From BMS3ABIN04 sp965554225 (GTDB lineage Bacteria; Bacteroidota; Ignavibacteria; Ignavibacteriales; Melioribacteraceae): a DNA stretch of 15,315 nt. Positions 6,886-14,469 of the stretch are shown here, piece after piece. Made by a program: the position numbers and the translations under genes. The DNA is taken from positions 1-15,315 of the forward strand of contig CBEVZC010000070.1 in NCBI GenBank assembly GCA_965554225.1. Direction: 5' to 3'. How positions within the stretch are numbered: position 1 is the stretch's first letter; the number at the start of each line of letters is the position of its first letter. The notes beneath the pieces were generated by a model. The model had not been told where the DNA came from and searched no databases. It saw nothing but the letters and a program-made list of their open reading frames with translations.

Positions 6886-7932
6886 ATGGCAACAGATAAA
6901 GACCCAAGAGAAAAAGTTTTAGAAGACACGCTATACAGCATAGAAAAAATGTACGGGAAAGGCTCAATTATGAAGTTGGGTGATGGGGCCGTAGCACAAA
7001 TTGAATCAATTTCTACAGGTTCAATATCACTCGATTATGCATTGGGAATAGGCGGTTTACCGCGCGGTCGAATAGTTGAAATATACGGACCGGAATCATC
7101 CGGTAAAACCACTTTATGTCTTCATGTAATTGCGGAAGCGCAAAAGATGGGCGGAATAGCCGCCTTTGTAGATGCTGAACATGCCATGGATATTAATTAT
7201 GCAAGAAAGTTGCATGTTGATGTAAATAATTTACTTGTTTCACAACCCGATTATGGGGAACAGGCTTTGGAAATTGTTGATACGCTTGTAAGGAGTAACG
7301 CGCTTGATATAATTGTTGTCGATTCCGTTGCCGCTTTAGTTCCACGTTCGGAAATAGAAGGAGACATGGGCGATCCGCAAATGGGCGTTCAAGCCCGTTT
7401 AATGTCTCAAGCCCTTAGAAAAATAACGGGAGCTGTTAGCCGCTCTAAAACATGTGTAATATTTACAAACCAATTAAGAAGTAAGATCGGAGTTATGTTC
7501 GGCAGTCCCGAAACAACAACCGGCGGGAATGCCCTTAAATTTTATGCTTCGGTTCGTTTGGATATAAGAAGAATAGCAGCAATAAAAAACGGACAGGACA
7601 TTGTTGGAAACAGGACAAAAGTAAAAGTGGTTAAAAGTAAAGTTGCTCCGCCCTTTAAACAAGTTGAGTTTGATATTATTTACAATGAAGGAATTAGTAA
7701 AGCAGGCGATTTAATTGACTTATCCGTTGATAAAAATATTGTTAAAAAAAGCGGTGCATGGTTTACTTACGGAGATGAAAGATTCCAGGGAAGAGAACAA
7801 TTCCGCCAAAGCTTAAAAAAGGATCCGGAATTAATGGCAAAACTTGAAATAGATGTAAAAAAAGCTCTCGGTTTTGATGTTAAACCTGAAAAGCCTAAAC
7901 AAAAAGTTGAGGAAAAAGCTAAGAGTAAATAG
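6886..7932 (+). CDS. recA: RecA recombinase
   Basis: RecA polymerises on single-stranded DNA, drives strand exchange in recombination repair and stimulates LexA self-cleavage where LexA exists. The protein has 348 residues, the usual length. It shows Walker A GPESSGKTT (68-76), the catalytic Glu98 in VDAEHA, Walker B around 141-146 (DIIVVD), loop L1 near 157-165 (EIEGDMGDP), and the L2 region 197-213 ending TTGGNALKFY. The C-terminus is Lys/Glu-rich but less acidic than in E. coli. The ATG has a strong ribosome binding site (GGAGGA, 6877-6882). It follows thpR by 10 bases and precedes recX, its modulator, by three. I saw no clear LexA box before it. A palindrome TGTATATACA at 6839-6848 lies inside thpR. 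Confidence 0.98.
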   Translation: MATDKDPREKVLEDTLYSIEKMYGKGSIMKLGDGAVAQIESISTGSISLDYALGIGGLPRGRIVEIYGPESSGKTTLCLHVIAEAQKMGGIAAFVDAEHAMDINYARKLHVDVNNLLVSQPDYGEQALEIVDTLVRSNALDIIVVDSVAALVPRSEIEGDMGDPQMGVQARLMSQALRKITGAVSRSKTCVIFTNQLRSKIGVMFGSPETTTGGNALKFYASVRLDIRRIAAIKNGQDIVGNRTKVKVVKSKVAPPFKQVEFDIIYNEGISKAGDLIDLSVDKNIVKKSGAWFTYGDERFQGREQFRQSLKKDPELMAKLEIDVKKALGFDVKPEKPKQKVEEKAKSK

Positions 7933-7935
7933 TAA

Positions 7936-8562
7936 TTGAAAAAAATTGTTCGCCTGCTTAAGAAGGGCAGAAATGTTGCAATATCTTTTGATGACGAGTC
8001 TCAAATCCTGATTCGGGAAAATATTGTTTATGATCACGGTTTAAGAAGGAATGATGAATTAAATGAATCTGATCTTAGCACGCTGGAAAGAGAAAACGAA
8101 TTACTGAAGATTAAAGAAAAATCTTTCGATTTACTTTCCAGACGTTCTCATTCAAAAAGTGAATTAAGACTTAAACTGTTAAAGAAAAATTTTGACAACC
8201 AGTTAATTACTCTTGCTTTAGACGAACTGGAAAAAATTAAATATCTTGATGATTATAACTTTGCAATAAAATTTACCGAAGAGAAAATTAAAAGAAGAAA
8301 ACAGGGACTTAATTTAATTCGGAAGCAATTACAAAAGAAAGGAATTAGCAGGGAATATATCGAATCGGTTCTTTCGCAATATGAGGACGATGAAATAATC
8401 TTTAAAAATGCTTTAGAAATTGCAAAAAAGAAGTACAGTTTTCTTTTACAAAAAGATATTGATCAAAATAAATTGAATCTGAAACTACGTGCTTTCTTAA
8501 AAGGTAGAGGTTATAGTTACGAAATTATAAACAAAGTTTTAGATGAAATTATTGCAGAGTAG
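7936..8562 (+). CDS. recX: RecX regulatory protein
   Basis: RecX binds RecA filaments and limits their extension or activity. The RecX core begins near residue 60 (SFDLLSRRSHSKSELRLKL) and contains the repeated three-helix units: LDELEKIKYLDDYNFAIKF, then IRKQLQKKGISREYIESVL, and near the end LKLRAFLKGRGYSYEIINKVL. An N-terminal extension of about 55 residues (RLLKKGRNVAISFDDES...) precedes the core, and the total is 208 residues, at the long end for the family. The start is taken as TTG at 7936, three bases after the recA stop. No good Shine-Dalgarno sequence is seen, so coupling to recA translation is likely. A later internal start is possible but would cut into the extension. Confidence 0.9.
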   Translation: MKKIVRLLKKGRNVAISFDDESQILIRENIVYDHGLRRNDELNESDLSTLERENELLKIKEKSFDLLSRRSHSKSELRLKLLKKNFDNQLITLALDELEKIKYLDDYNFAIKFTEEKIKRRKQGLNLIRKQLQKKGISREYIESVLSQYEDDEIIFKNALEIAKKKYSFLLQKDIDQNKLNLKLRAFLKGRGYSYEIINKVLDEIIAE

Positions 8563-8667
8563 CATTTTTCATTTTAAATTTGTATCGCTCACATTATGTA
8601 AGAATGCAGATTCAAAATTATCATAAAGCTTTAATTATTTTCAAAATATAAAATTATATTTTTCATT

Positions 8668-9837
8668 ATGGAAAAATTCAAAGGAATAGATTACTACAAT
8701 CTGGAAAGCTTATTAACAGAAGAGGAGATTCTTGTACGAAATTCCATAAGAGAATTTGTTGATGCTGAAATTATTCCGATAATCGAAAAACACTACCGTG
8801 AAGCAACATTTCCACTTCATATTATTCCGAAGCTGGCTGCACTTGGAGTACTTGGTATTACGCTGCCTCAAGAATACGGTTGCGCAGGAATGAATAACGT
8901 TGTTTATGGTTTGGTAATGCAGGAACTTGAAAGGGGAGACAGCGGACTTAGAAGTTTTGTCTCCGTTCAAAATAGTCTTGTTATGTATCCTATATTTACT
9001 TTCGGCAGTGATGAACAGAAAACCAAATGGCTTCCGAAATTAGCATCAGGCGGAAAAATAGGCTGCTTCGGGTTAACCGAGCCGGATTACGGTTCCAATC
9101 CCGGCGGAATGATTACACATGCGGAAAAAACTGATGGCGGTTATATTTTAAATGGTGCAAAGATGTGGATTACAAACGGTTCCATTGCAGATATAGCTGT
9201 TGTTTGGGCTAAACTAGACGGTGTTATAAAAGGTTTTTTAGTAGAAAAAGATTTCGAAGGATTTTCTGCACCGGAAATGAAGGGGAAACATTCTCTTCGT
9301 GCTTCTATAACTTCCGAGTTAATTTTTCAGGATGTTTTTGTACCTGAAGAAAATCTCTTGCCTAAAAGTAACGGACTACGGTCCCCATTAATGTGTCTTA
9401 ATCAAGCCCGTTACAGTATTGCTTGGGGTGTAGTCGGTTCCATGATGGCTGTATTCGATGCTTCGCTTAACTATGCTAAATCCAGGATTCAATTTAGCAA
9501 GCCTATAGCCGGGTATCAATTGACTCAAGATAAGCTTGTTTATATGTTAACTGAAATCACTAAAGCACAGCTTCTTAATTATCAGCTTGCAAAACTGAAA
9601 GACAGCAGAAAGGTTAAACATACTCAGATTTCCATGGCAAAAAGAAATAATGCGGAGCAAGCATTAAAAATAGCAAGAATGGCTCGTGAAATATTTGGAG
9701 CAAACGGAATACTGGATGAATATCCGGTTATGCGTCATGCGAATAATTTGGAATCCGTTAAGACTTATGAAGGAACTCATGAAATGCACACTTTGATTAT
9801 TGGTGAAGACATAACAGGGATTTCTGCTTTTGAATGA
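8668..9837 (+). CDS. Acyl-CoA dehydrogenase, glutaryl-CoA dehydrogenase-like
   Basis: This FAD enzyme of the acyl-CoA dehydrogenase family has 389 residues. Several features point to the glutaryl-CoA dehydrogenase branch, which oxidises and decarboxylates glutaryl-CoA to crotonyl-CoA in lysine and tryptophan breakdown. LRSFVSVQNSLVM (94-106) carries Arg95, equivalent to the arginine that binds the distal carboxylate. CFGLTEPDYGSNPG follows in the middle domain. RIQFSKPIAGYQL and MLTEI lie in the C-terminal helical domain. TYEGTHEMHTLIIG carries Tyr367 and the catalytic base Glu368. It has no visible partner genes of glutaryl-CoA metabolism. The ATG has no evident ribosome binding site, and the 105-base AT-rich gap upstream shows no clear promoter or terminator. 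A non-decarboxylating or other short-chain substrate is possible. Confidence 0.85.
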   Translation: MEKFKGIDYYNLESLLTEEEILVRNSIREFVDAEIIPIIEKHYREATFPLHIIPKLAALGVLGITLPQEYGCAGMNNVVYGLVMQELERGDSGLRSFVSVQNSLVMYPIFTFGSDEQKTKWLPKLASGGKIGCFGLTEPDYGSNPGGMITHAEKTDGGYILNGAKMWITNGSIADIAVVWAKLDGVIKGFLVEKDFEGFSAPEMKGKHSLRASITSELIFQDVFVPEENLLPKSNGLRSPLMCLNQARYSIAWGVVGSMMAVFDASLNYAKSRIQFSKPIAGYQLTQDKLVYMLTEITKAQLLNYQLAKLKDSRKVKHTQISMAKRNNAEQALKIARMAREIFGANGILDEYPVMRHANNLESVKTYEGTHEMHTLIIGEDITGISAFE

Positions 9838-9866
9838 AAACTTGAATAGAGTAAATGAGTTAGTAG

Positions 9867-9888
9867 TTAAAGTGTTTTAATACTTTAA
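9867..9888. promoter_or_regulatory. Inverted repeat upstream of guaB
   Basis: TTAAAGT (9867-9873) and ACTTTAA (9882-9888) are perfect 7-base inverted repeats around an 8-base spacer, in the 80-base gap between the dehydrogenase and guaB. It could be an operator or a weak hairpin. No G+C-rich stem or clean promoter accompanies it. Confidence 0.25.
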
Positions 9889-9917
9889 GTACATCTTTTA
9901 AACTTTGGAGACAAAGA

Positions 9918-11390
9918 ATGGAAATCAACAAAATAGCATACGAAGCATTAACCTTTGATGACATATTATTGGTGCCTGCACGCTCTAACGTACTGCCGCG
10001 AGAGACTGAATTAGCTTCTTTTCTCACAAGAGAAATCAAATTGAACGTACCGTTTATTTCTGCTGCAATGGATACGGTTACGGAAGCAAAAATGGCAATA
10101 GCAATGGCTGCACAAGGTGGAATTGGTATTATACATAAAAACATGTCAATTGAACGCCAAGCCGAAGAGGTTGATAAAGTAAAACGTTCCGAAAGTGGAA
10201 TGATAACCGACCCGATTACATTAACGGAAGATAAATTAGTTGAAGATGCGTTAGCCCTGATGAGTAAATATAGAATTTCCGGAATTCCTATAGTAGATAA
10301 TCAAAATAAACTTATCGGTATTTTAACAAATAGAGATTTGCGTTTTGAGCCGAACATAGATTTCCCGATTAAAAAAGTTATGACCAAAGATAATTTAGTT
10401 ACGGTGCCGGTCGGCACCACACTTGAGCAAGCGCAATCAATTCTCTTGAAATATAAAATTGAAAAACTACCTGTTGTTGATGACGCAGGTATCTTAAAAG
10501 GCTTAATAACATATAAAGATATTTCTAAAAAACTGAAATACCCAAATGCTTGTAAAGATGAGTTAGGCAGACTACGTGTTGGAGCGGCCGTTGGTGTTAC
10601 AAAAGATACACTTGAAAGAGTTGAAGCTTTGGTAAATGCTAAAGTTGACGTTATTGTTCTTGATACTGCTCACGGGCACTCCGAAGGTGTTTTAAAATCA
10701 GTTAAAAAAGTTAAAGATAATTTTAAGGATGTACAAATTATTGCAGGAAATATTATTTCAAAAGAAGCCGCTTTGGATCTATATAATATTGGCGTTGATG
10801 CTGTTAAAGTTGGAATTGGAGCAGGATCAATTTGTACAACCAGAATTATTGCCGGAGTCGGTGTTCCGCAGATTAGCGCTGTTATTGAAATTGCTAATGC
10901 ACTAAAAGATAAAAATTTACCTGTTATTGCCGACGGGGGAATAAAGCAGACCGGGGATGCCGCAAAAGCAATTGCAGCCGGCGCCGATACGGTAATGATT
11001 GGCGGTATGCTTGCCGGAGTTGATGAATCTCCAGGAGAAAAAATTTTATATGAAGGTAGAAGTTTTAAAGTTTATAGAGGAATGGGTTCGTTAGGCGCTA
11101 TGAAAGAAGGGAGTAAAGACAGGTATTTTCAAGATGCCGAAGATGATATTAAAAAATTAGTCCCGGAAGGCGTTGAGGGAAGAGTTCCATATAAAGGACC
11201 TTTGGAAGATACAATTTATCAATTTATTGGAGGTTTACGTTCAGCTATGGGTTATTGCGGTGCAAAAACTATCGAAGATTTTAAAACTAACTCTAAGTTT
11301 GTTAAAATTTCATCTTCCGGATTAAGGGAAAGTCATCCGCATGATGTTATTATAACCAAAGAGTCACCTAATTACCAATCTAAATTTTAA
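9918..11390 (+). CDS. guaB: Inosine-5'-monophosphate dehydrogenase
   Basis: This cytoplasmic enzyme oxidises IMP to XMP with NAD+, the rate-limiting step towards GMP. The 490-residue protein has the standard layout: a TIM-barrel N-terminal part starting LTFDDILLVPA (11-21), a CBS-domain pair at about 95-210, and then the rest of the barrel. The catalytic loop GAGSICTTRIIAGVGVPQ carries Cys306, followed by the phosphate-binding ADGGIK (338-343) and IGGMLAG, and the YRGMGSLGAM segment (386-395). A ribosome binding site, GGAGA, lies about 7 bases before the ATG. It is followed after 17 bases by a glycosyltransferase and then purD, making a likely three-gene unit. CBS domains in this family sense adenine and guanine nucleotides, so feedback control of activity is likely. 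Confidence 0.97.
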   Translation: MEINKIAYEALTFDDILLVPARSNVLPRETELASFLTREIKLNVPFISAAMDTVTEAKMAIAMAAQGGIGIIHKNMSIERQAEEVDKVKRSESGMITDPITLTEDKLVEDALALMSKYRISGIPIVDNQNKLIGILTNRDLRFEPNIDFPIKKVMTKDNLVTVPVGTTLEQAQSILLKYKIEKLPVVDDAGILKGLITYKDISKKLKYPNACKDELGRLRVGAAVGVTKDTLERVEALVNAKVDVIVLDTAHGHSEGVLKSVKKVKDNFKDVQIIAGNIISKEAALDLYNIGVDAVKVGIGAGSICTTRIIAGVGVPQISAVIEIANALKDKNLPVIADGGIKQTGDAAKAIAAGADTVMIGGMLAGVDESPGEKILYEGRSFKVYRGMGSLGAMKEGSKDRYFQDAEDDIKKLVPEGVEGRVPYKGPLEDTIYQFIGGLRSAMGYCGAKTIEDFKTNSKFVKISSSGLRESHPHDVIITKESPNYQSKF

Positions 11391-11407
11391 AGGATGTATA
11401 AAGTAAT

Positions 11408-12688
11408 ATGTTTAACGCTCTTGTAATTGCTTACTATTATCCGCCGATGGGTTTAAGCGGTGTGCAGAGAACAGAGAAATTTACAAAGTATATGCACCAA
11501 TTCAACTGGCAGCCGACCGTAATAACTACAGGTAAAACTGCATATTATGCCCACGACCTCACGTTGCTGGAAGAAGCAGAAAAAGCCGGAGTAACAATTA
11601 AAAGAACCGAATCATTTGATCCTAATTCTGTTCTGAAAAAGCTCGGTACCGTTCAAATGCCGCGCGAGTTTATACGTAAAAATTTAAGCAGACTAAGCAA
11701 AACTATTTTTATCCCCGATAACAAATTATTCTGGTCAAAAAAAGCATTTAAGTTAGCTGGTAATCTTTTAAAAAACGAACATTTTGATGTTTTATATGTC
11801 TCCATTCCTCCTTTTTCCGCTTTTAGTATGGCTGCAAAACTTAAGAAAAGGTTTAACATTCCGTTAATAGTTGACTACCGAGATGCTTGGCACGGAAATC
11901 AATTTGCATTTAACCCTTCTCCTTATCATTCATATAAAAATAAAAAATTGGAAGACCGTGCTCTAAGAGCATCTGATAAAATTATTGTTGTAAATAGATT
12001 GATCAAGGAAAAATTGCTTAAGTCTTTCCAATTTTTAACTTTTGAGGATATTGTAATTCTTCCCCATGGGTACGATCCCGAAGATTTTTTAAATGTTGAA
12101 CCGATAAAAGATCACTCAAATAAAATGAAAATACTTTATTCCGGTATTTTTTATGAAAATGTTACTCCCAAATATTTGCTTCAAGCATTCAAACAATTAA
12201 CTGTTGAAAGACCGGATATCGTTTCACAAATAGAATTACAATTTGTCGGACATTTCAGAAAAGAAAATAGAAATCTTGCAAAACGATTGGGACTTGAGCA
12301 ATTTATAACAGAATTCGGTTATTTAAATCACAAAGAAACTATAAGAAAGATTGTTTCAGCAGACATTCTCTGGGTCATGCTTGGGGAGAAAAATATGTCC
12401 TCTGTTACACCGGGCAAACTTTATGAATATTTTGGAAGCAGAAAGCCAATTCTTGCAACTCTGCCTGATGGAGCAGCTAAATTAGATGCAGAAAAATATG
12501 GTGCATCTTTTATTACAAGCCCAGATGATTTGGAAGGGATAAAAAAGATGATTGTTAATATTCATTCACTTTATGAAAATAATAACTTACCAATACCGAA
12601 CGAAGATTTTGTCGTTTCCCATAATAGAAAATTTCTTACCGAATCCTTGGCGAAGGAATTCCAATTTTTCTTAAGGAGTGAATTATGA
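11408..12688 (+). CDS. GT-B glycosyltransferase (GT4-like)
   Basis: This 426-residue protein looks like a GT4-type glycosyltransferase, probably adding a sugar to a cell-surface polysaccharide or glycolipid. The N-terminus, ALVIAYYYPPMGLSGVQRTEKF, is typical of the first Rossmann domain with its acceptor-side glycine loop. VDYRDAWHGN (about residues 156-165) and ILPHGYDPEDF mark the middle. MKILYSGIFYEN begins the donor domain. LGEKNMSSVTPGKLYEYFGSRKPILA contains the conserved donor-phosphate contacts (TPGK and the Glu of LYEY). No signal peptide is seen. The ATG has AAGGA about 14 bases upstream, which is rather far. The last four bases overlap the purD start (ATGA), so the two are coupled even though their functions are unrelated. 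The sugar specificity cannot be read from the sequence. Confidence 0.85.
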   Translation: MFNALVIAYYYPPMGLSGVQRTEKFTKYMHQFNWQPTVITTGKTAYYAHDLTLLEEAEKAGVTIKRTESFDPNSVLKKLGTVQMPREFIRKNLSRLSKTIFIPDNKLFWSKKAFKLAGNLLKNEHFDVLYVSIPPFSAFSMAAKLKKRFNIPLIVDYRDAWHGNQFAFNPSPYHSYKNKKLEDRALRASDKIIVVNRLIKEKLLKSFQFLTFEDIVILPHGYDPEDFLNVEPIKDHSNKMKILYSGIFYENVTPKYLLQAFKQLTVERPDIVSQIELQFVGHFRKENRNLAKRLGLEQFITEFGYLNHKETIRKIVSADILWVMLGEKNMSSVTPGKLYEYFGSRKPILATLPDGAAKLDAEKYGASFITSPDDLEGIKKMIVNIHSLYENNNLPIPNEDFVVSHNRKFLTESLAKEFQFFLRSEL

Positions 12689-13965
12689 ATGTCGCTCTAA
12701 TTGGTTCCGGTGGAAGAGAGCACATAATTGCTCAAGGAATTTTTAAAAGTAACGACTTAGACAAACTATATATAATTCCCGGTAATGCCGGTACCGCTCA
12801 ATTAGGAACAAATGTATCTTTAGATACAACCAACCATAACGAAATAATTAAATTTTGCAAAGAACATAGAGTGAGTTTTGTAATAATCGGACCGGAGGCA
12901 CCACTTGCATCAGGACTATCAGATAACCTGCGTGAAAAAGGAATTAAAGTCTTTGGTCCTTCTCAAAAAGCGGCGCGAATTGAAAGTGATAAATCATTTT
13001 CGAAAGATTTAATGAGTGAACATAATATACCGACCGCAAAGTACAAAACATTTAATAGCAAGGATTACGAAAATACTTTAATTTATTTGGAAAACACTGC
13101 TTATCCCGTTGTAATTAAAGCATCGGGTTTAGCGGCTGGAAAAGGTGTTTCAATATGCAATAATTTTTTGGAAGCTAAAAATGCGGTTGATAATTGTTTC
13201 TTTAACAACAAATTTGGTCAGGCCGGTAATAAAATTGTTATTGAGGAGTTTTTATCAGGTGAAGAATTTTCAATTTTTGCAATAACAGACGGTAATGATT
13301 ATGTTTTACTCCCGGCAGCACAAGATCATAAAAGGATAGGGGAAGGGGATACAGGTGAGAATACAGGCGGTATGGGAGCTTATGCTCCGGTTCCATTTGT
13401 TACAACGGAACTATTATCTGAAGTAGAGAATAAAATAATCAGACCCACCTTGAAAGCTTTAGCTGATTTGGGAAACCCATACTCGGGATGCCTTTATGCA
13501 GGTTTAATCTTAACCAACGAAGGTACGAAGGTAATTGAGTTTAACTGCAGATTCGGAGACCCCGAAACACAAGTTGTTTTACCTTTACTTGAGGGAGACA
13601 TCTTAGATTTATTATATTCTGCAGCGGAAGGGGAAGTTGATAAAAATGCTGTTAAGTACAATGGAGGTTCTGCTCTGTGTGTAGTATTGGTTTCTGGCGG
13701 TTACCCCGGCAAATATGAAAAAGGCTTTGAAATTTCAGGCTTGGAAAATATAATCGATCAAGGCATTCAAGTAGTTCACGCCGGGACTAAAATTCAAGAT
13801 GGAAAAATTCTTACAAACGGTGGAAGGGTTTTAAATGTCGTCTCTATTCTTAAAGAAAACGACCTACAACAATGTAATACAAAGGTTTATCAAGCTATAT
13901 CTAAAGTAAATTTTGAAAGTATTTATTATAGAAAAGATATAGGATTTAAAGCACTAAGTAGATAG
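12685..13965 (+). CDS. purD: Phosphoribosylamine--glycine ligase (GAR synthetase)
   Basis: PurD joins phosphoribosylamine and glycine with ATP, the second step of purine synthesis. The protein is 426 residues, normal for the family. It begins MNVALIGSGGREH, the PurD N-domain glycine loop. The ATP-grasp part follows, with VVIKASGLAAGKGVSIC (about residues 152-168), AAQDHKRIGEGDTGENTGGMGAYAP, and IEFNCRFGDPETQVVLPLL holding the metal-binding Glu and Asn. The C-terminal domain covers the last 90 or so residues. AAGGAG about 8 bases before the ATG, within the end of the glycosyltransferase, supports the start. It is the last gene of the plus-strand run. The 89-base gap to the convergent hinT-like gene holds only a very weak ATAGT/ACTAT hairpin (13991-14002) and no clear terminator. 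Confidence 0.96.
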   Translation: MNVALIGSGGREHIIAQGIFKSNDLDKLYIIPGNAGTAQLGTNVSLDTTNHNEIIKFCKEHRVSFVIIGPEAPLASGLSDNLREKGIKVFGPSQKAARIESDKSFSKDLMSEHNIPTAKYKTFNSKDYENTLIYLENTAYPVVIKASGLAAGKGVSICNNFLEAKNAVDNCFFNNKFGQAGNKIVIEEFLSGEEFSIFAITDGNDYVLLPAAQDHKRIGEGDTGENTGGMGAYAPVPFVTTELLSEVENKIIRPTLKALADLGNPYSGCLYAGLILTNEGTKVIEFNCRFGDPETQVVLPLLEGDILDLLYSAAEGEVDKNAVKYNGGSALCVVLVSGGYPGKYEKGFEISGLENIIDQGIQVVHAGTKIQDGKILTNGGRVLNVVSILKENDLQQCNTKVYQAISKVNFESIYYRKDIGFKALSR

Positions 13966-14054
13966 TTCAGGCATTTCTTAGCTGCGAGAGATAGTTTACT
14001 ATTTACAGAAAAAAATAACAAACCCAGGAAATAATCAGAGGGAAAATAAATTAT

Positions 14055-14402
14055 CTAACCCGGAGGCCATTTCATTCGTCTTCCGCCCAGAAGATGCATG
14101 TGAAGATGGTAAACTTCCTGACCTCCATTTTTATCGCAATTTAAAACTAACCGAAAACCGTCTTTCGAAATACCTTCCCTTTTTGCAATTTCATTAGCTG
14201 CATCAAACAATTCTCCCAATAGAGCTGCGTGCTCCGAACCTTTTATTTCTCTTATCGTTGGAATTTCAACTTTGGGAATAATTAAAATATGAACAGGCGC
14301 TTGAGGATTTATATCCCTAAAAGCTAAAATGTTATCTGTTTCATAAACTATATCAGCCGGAATTTCTCTATTTATAATTTTTGAGAATATTGTATTTCCC
14401 AT
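14055..14402 (-). CDS. hinT: HIT-family (HINT) purine nucleoside phosphoramidase
   Basis: This 115-residue protein belongs to the HINT branch of the histidine triad family, which hydrolyses adenosine or guanosine 5'-phosphoramidates, including aminoacyl- and lysyl-AMP. The active-site triad is intact in QEVYHLHMHLLGGRRM (His99, His101, His103), followed by the HINT-type WPPG end. The N-terminal TIFSKIINREIPADIVYE and RDINPQAPVHILIIPK (with His38) are equally characteristic. The ATG at 14402 has a GAGGGA ribosome binding site about 7 bases upstream. It follows the sigma-54 regulator on the same strand after 67 bases containing a 24-base palindrome, so cotranscription is possible but may be interrupted there. 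A sequence TACAAT at the edge of that palindrome could be a -10, but no -35 fits. Confidence 0.94.
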   Translation of the reverse strand: MGNTIFSKIINREIPADIVYETDNILAFRDINPQAPVHILIIPKVEIPTIREIKGSEHAALLGELFDAANEIAKREGISKDGFRLVLNCDKNGGQEVYHLHMHLLGGRRMKWPPG

Positions 14403-14428
14403 TAGTCCCTCACTTTACTTTTCATTGT

Positions 14429-14452
14429 AGGGGACGAAAATTTTCGTCCCCT
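14429..14452. repeat. 24-base perfect palindrome between the sigma-54 regulator and hinT
   Basis: AGGGGACGAAAA (14429-14440) is followed directly by its exact inverse, TTTTCGTCCCCT (14441-14452). As RNA it would make a strong hairpin of about 10 pairs with an AATT loop. Neither strand has a proper U-run after it, so it is not a classical intrinsic terminator, although it lies just after the regulator's stop codon. Similar GTAGGGGCGA.../...TCGCCCCTAC palindromes are common intergenic repeats in many bacterial genomes (general knowledge). It could be such a repeat, a transcript-stabilising hairpin or an operator. Confidence 0.7.
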
Positions 14453-14469
14453 TATGTAAAATATTCTAG

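Noticed and set aside
13966..14054. Bidirectional terminator between purD and hinT
   Set aside because: Only a five-pair AT hairpin is present and no U-run follows on either strand.
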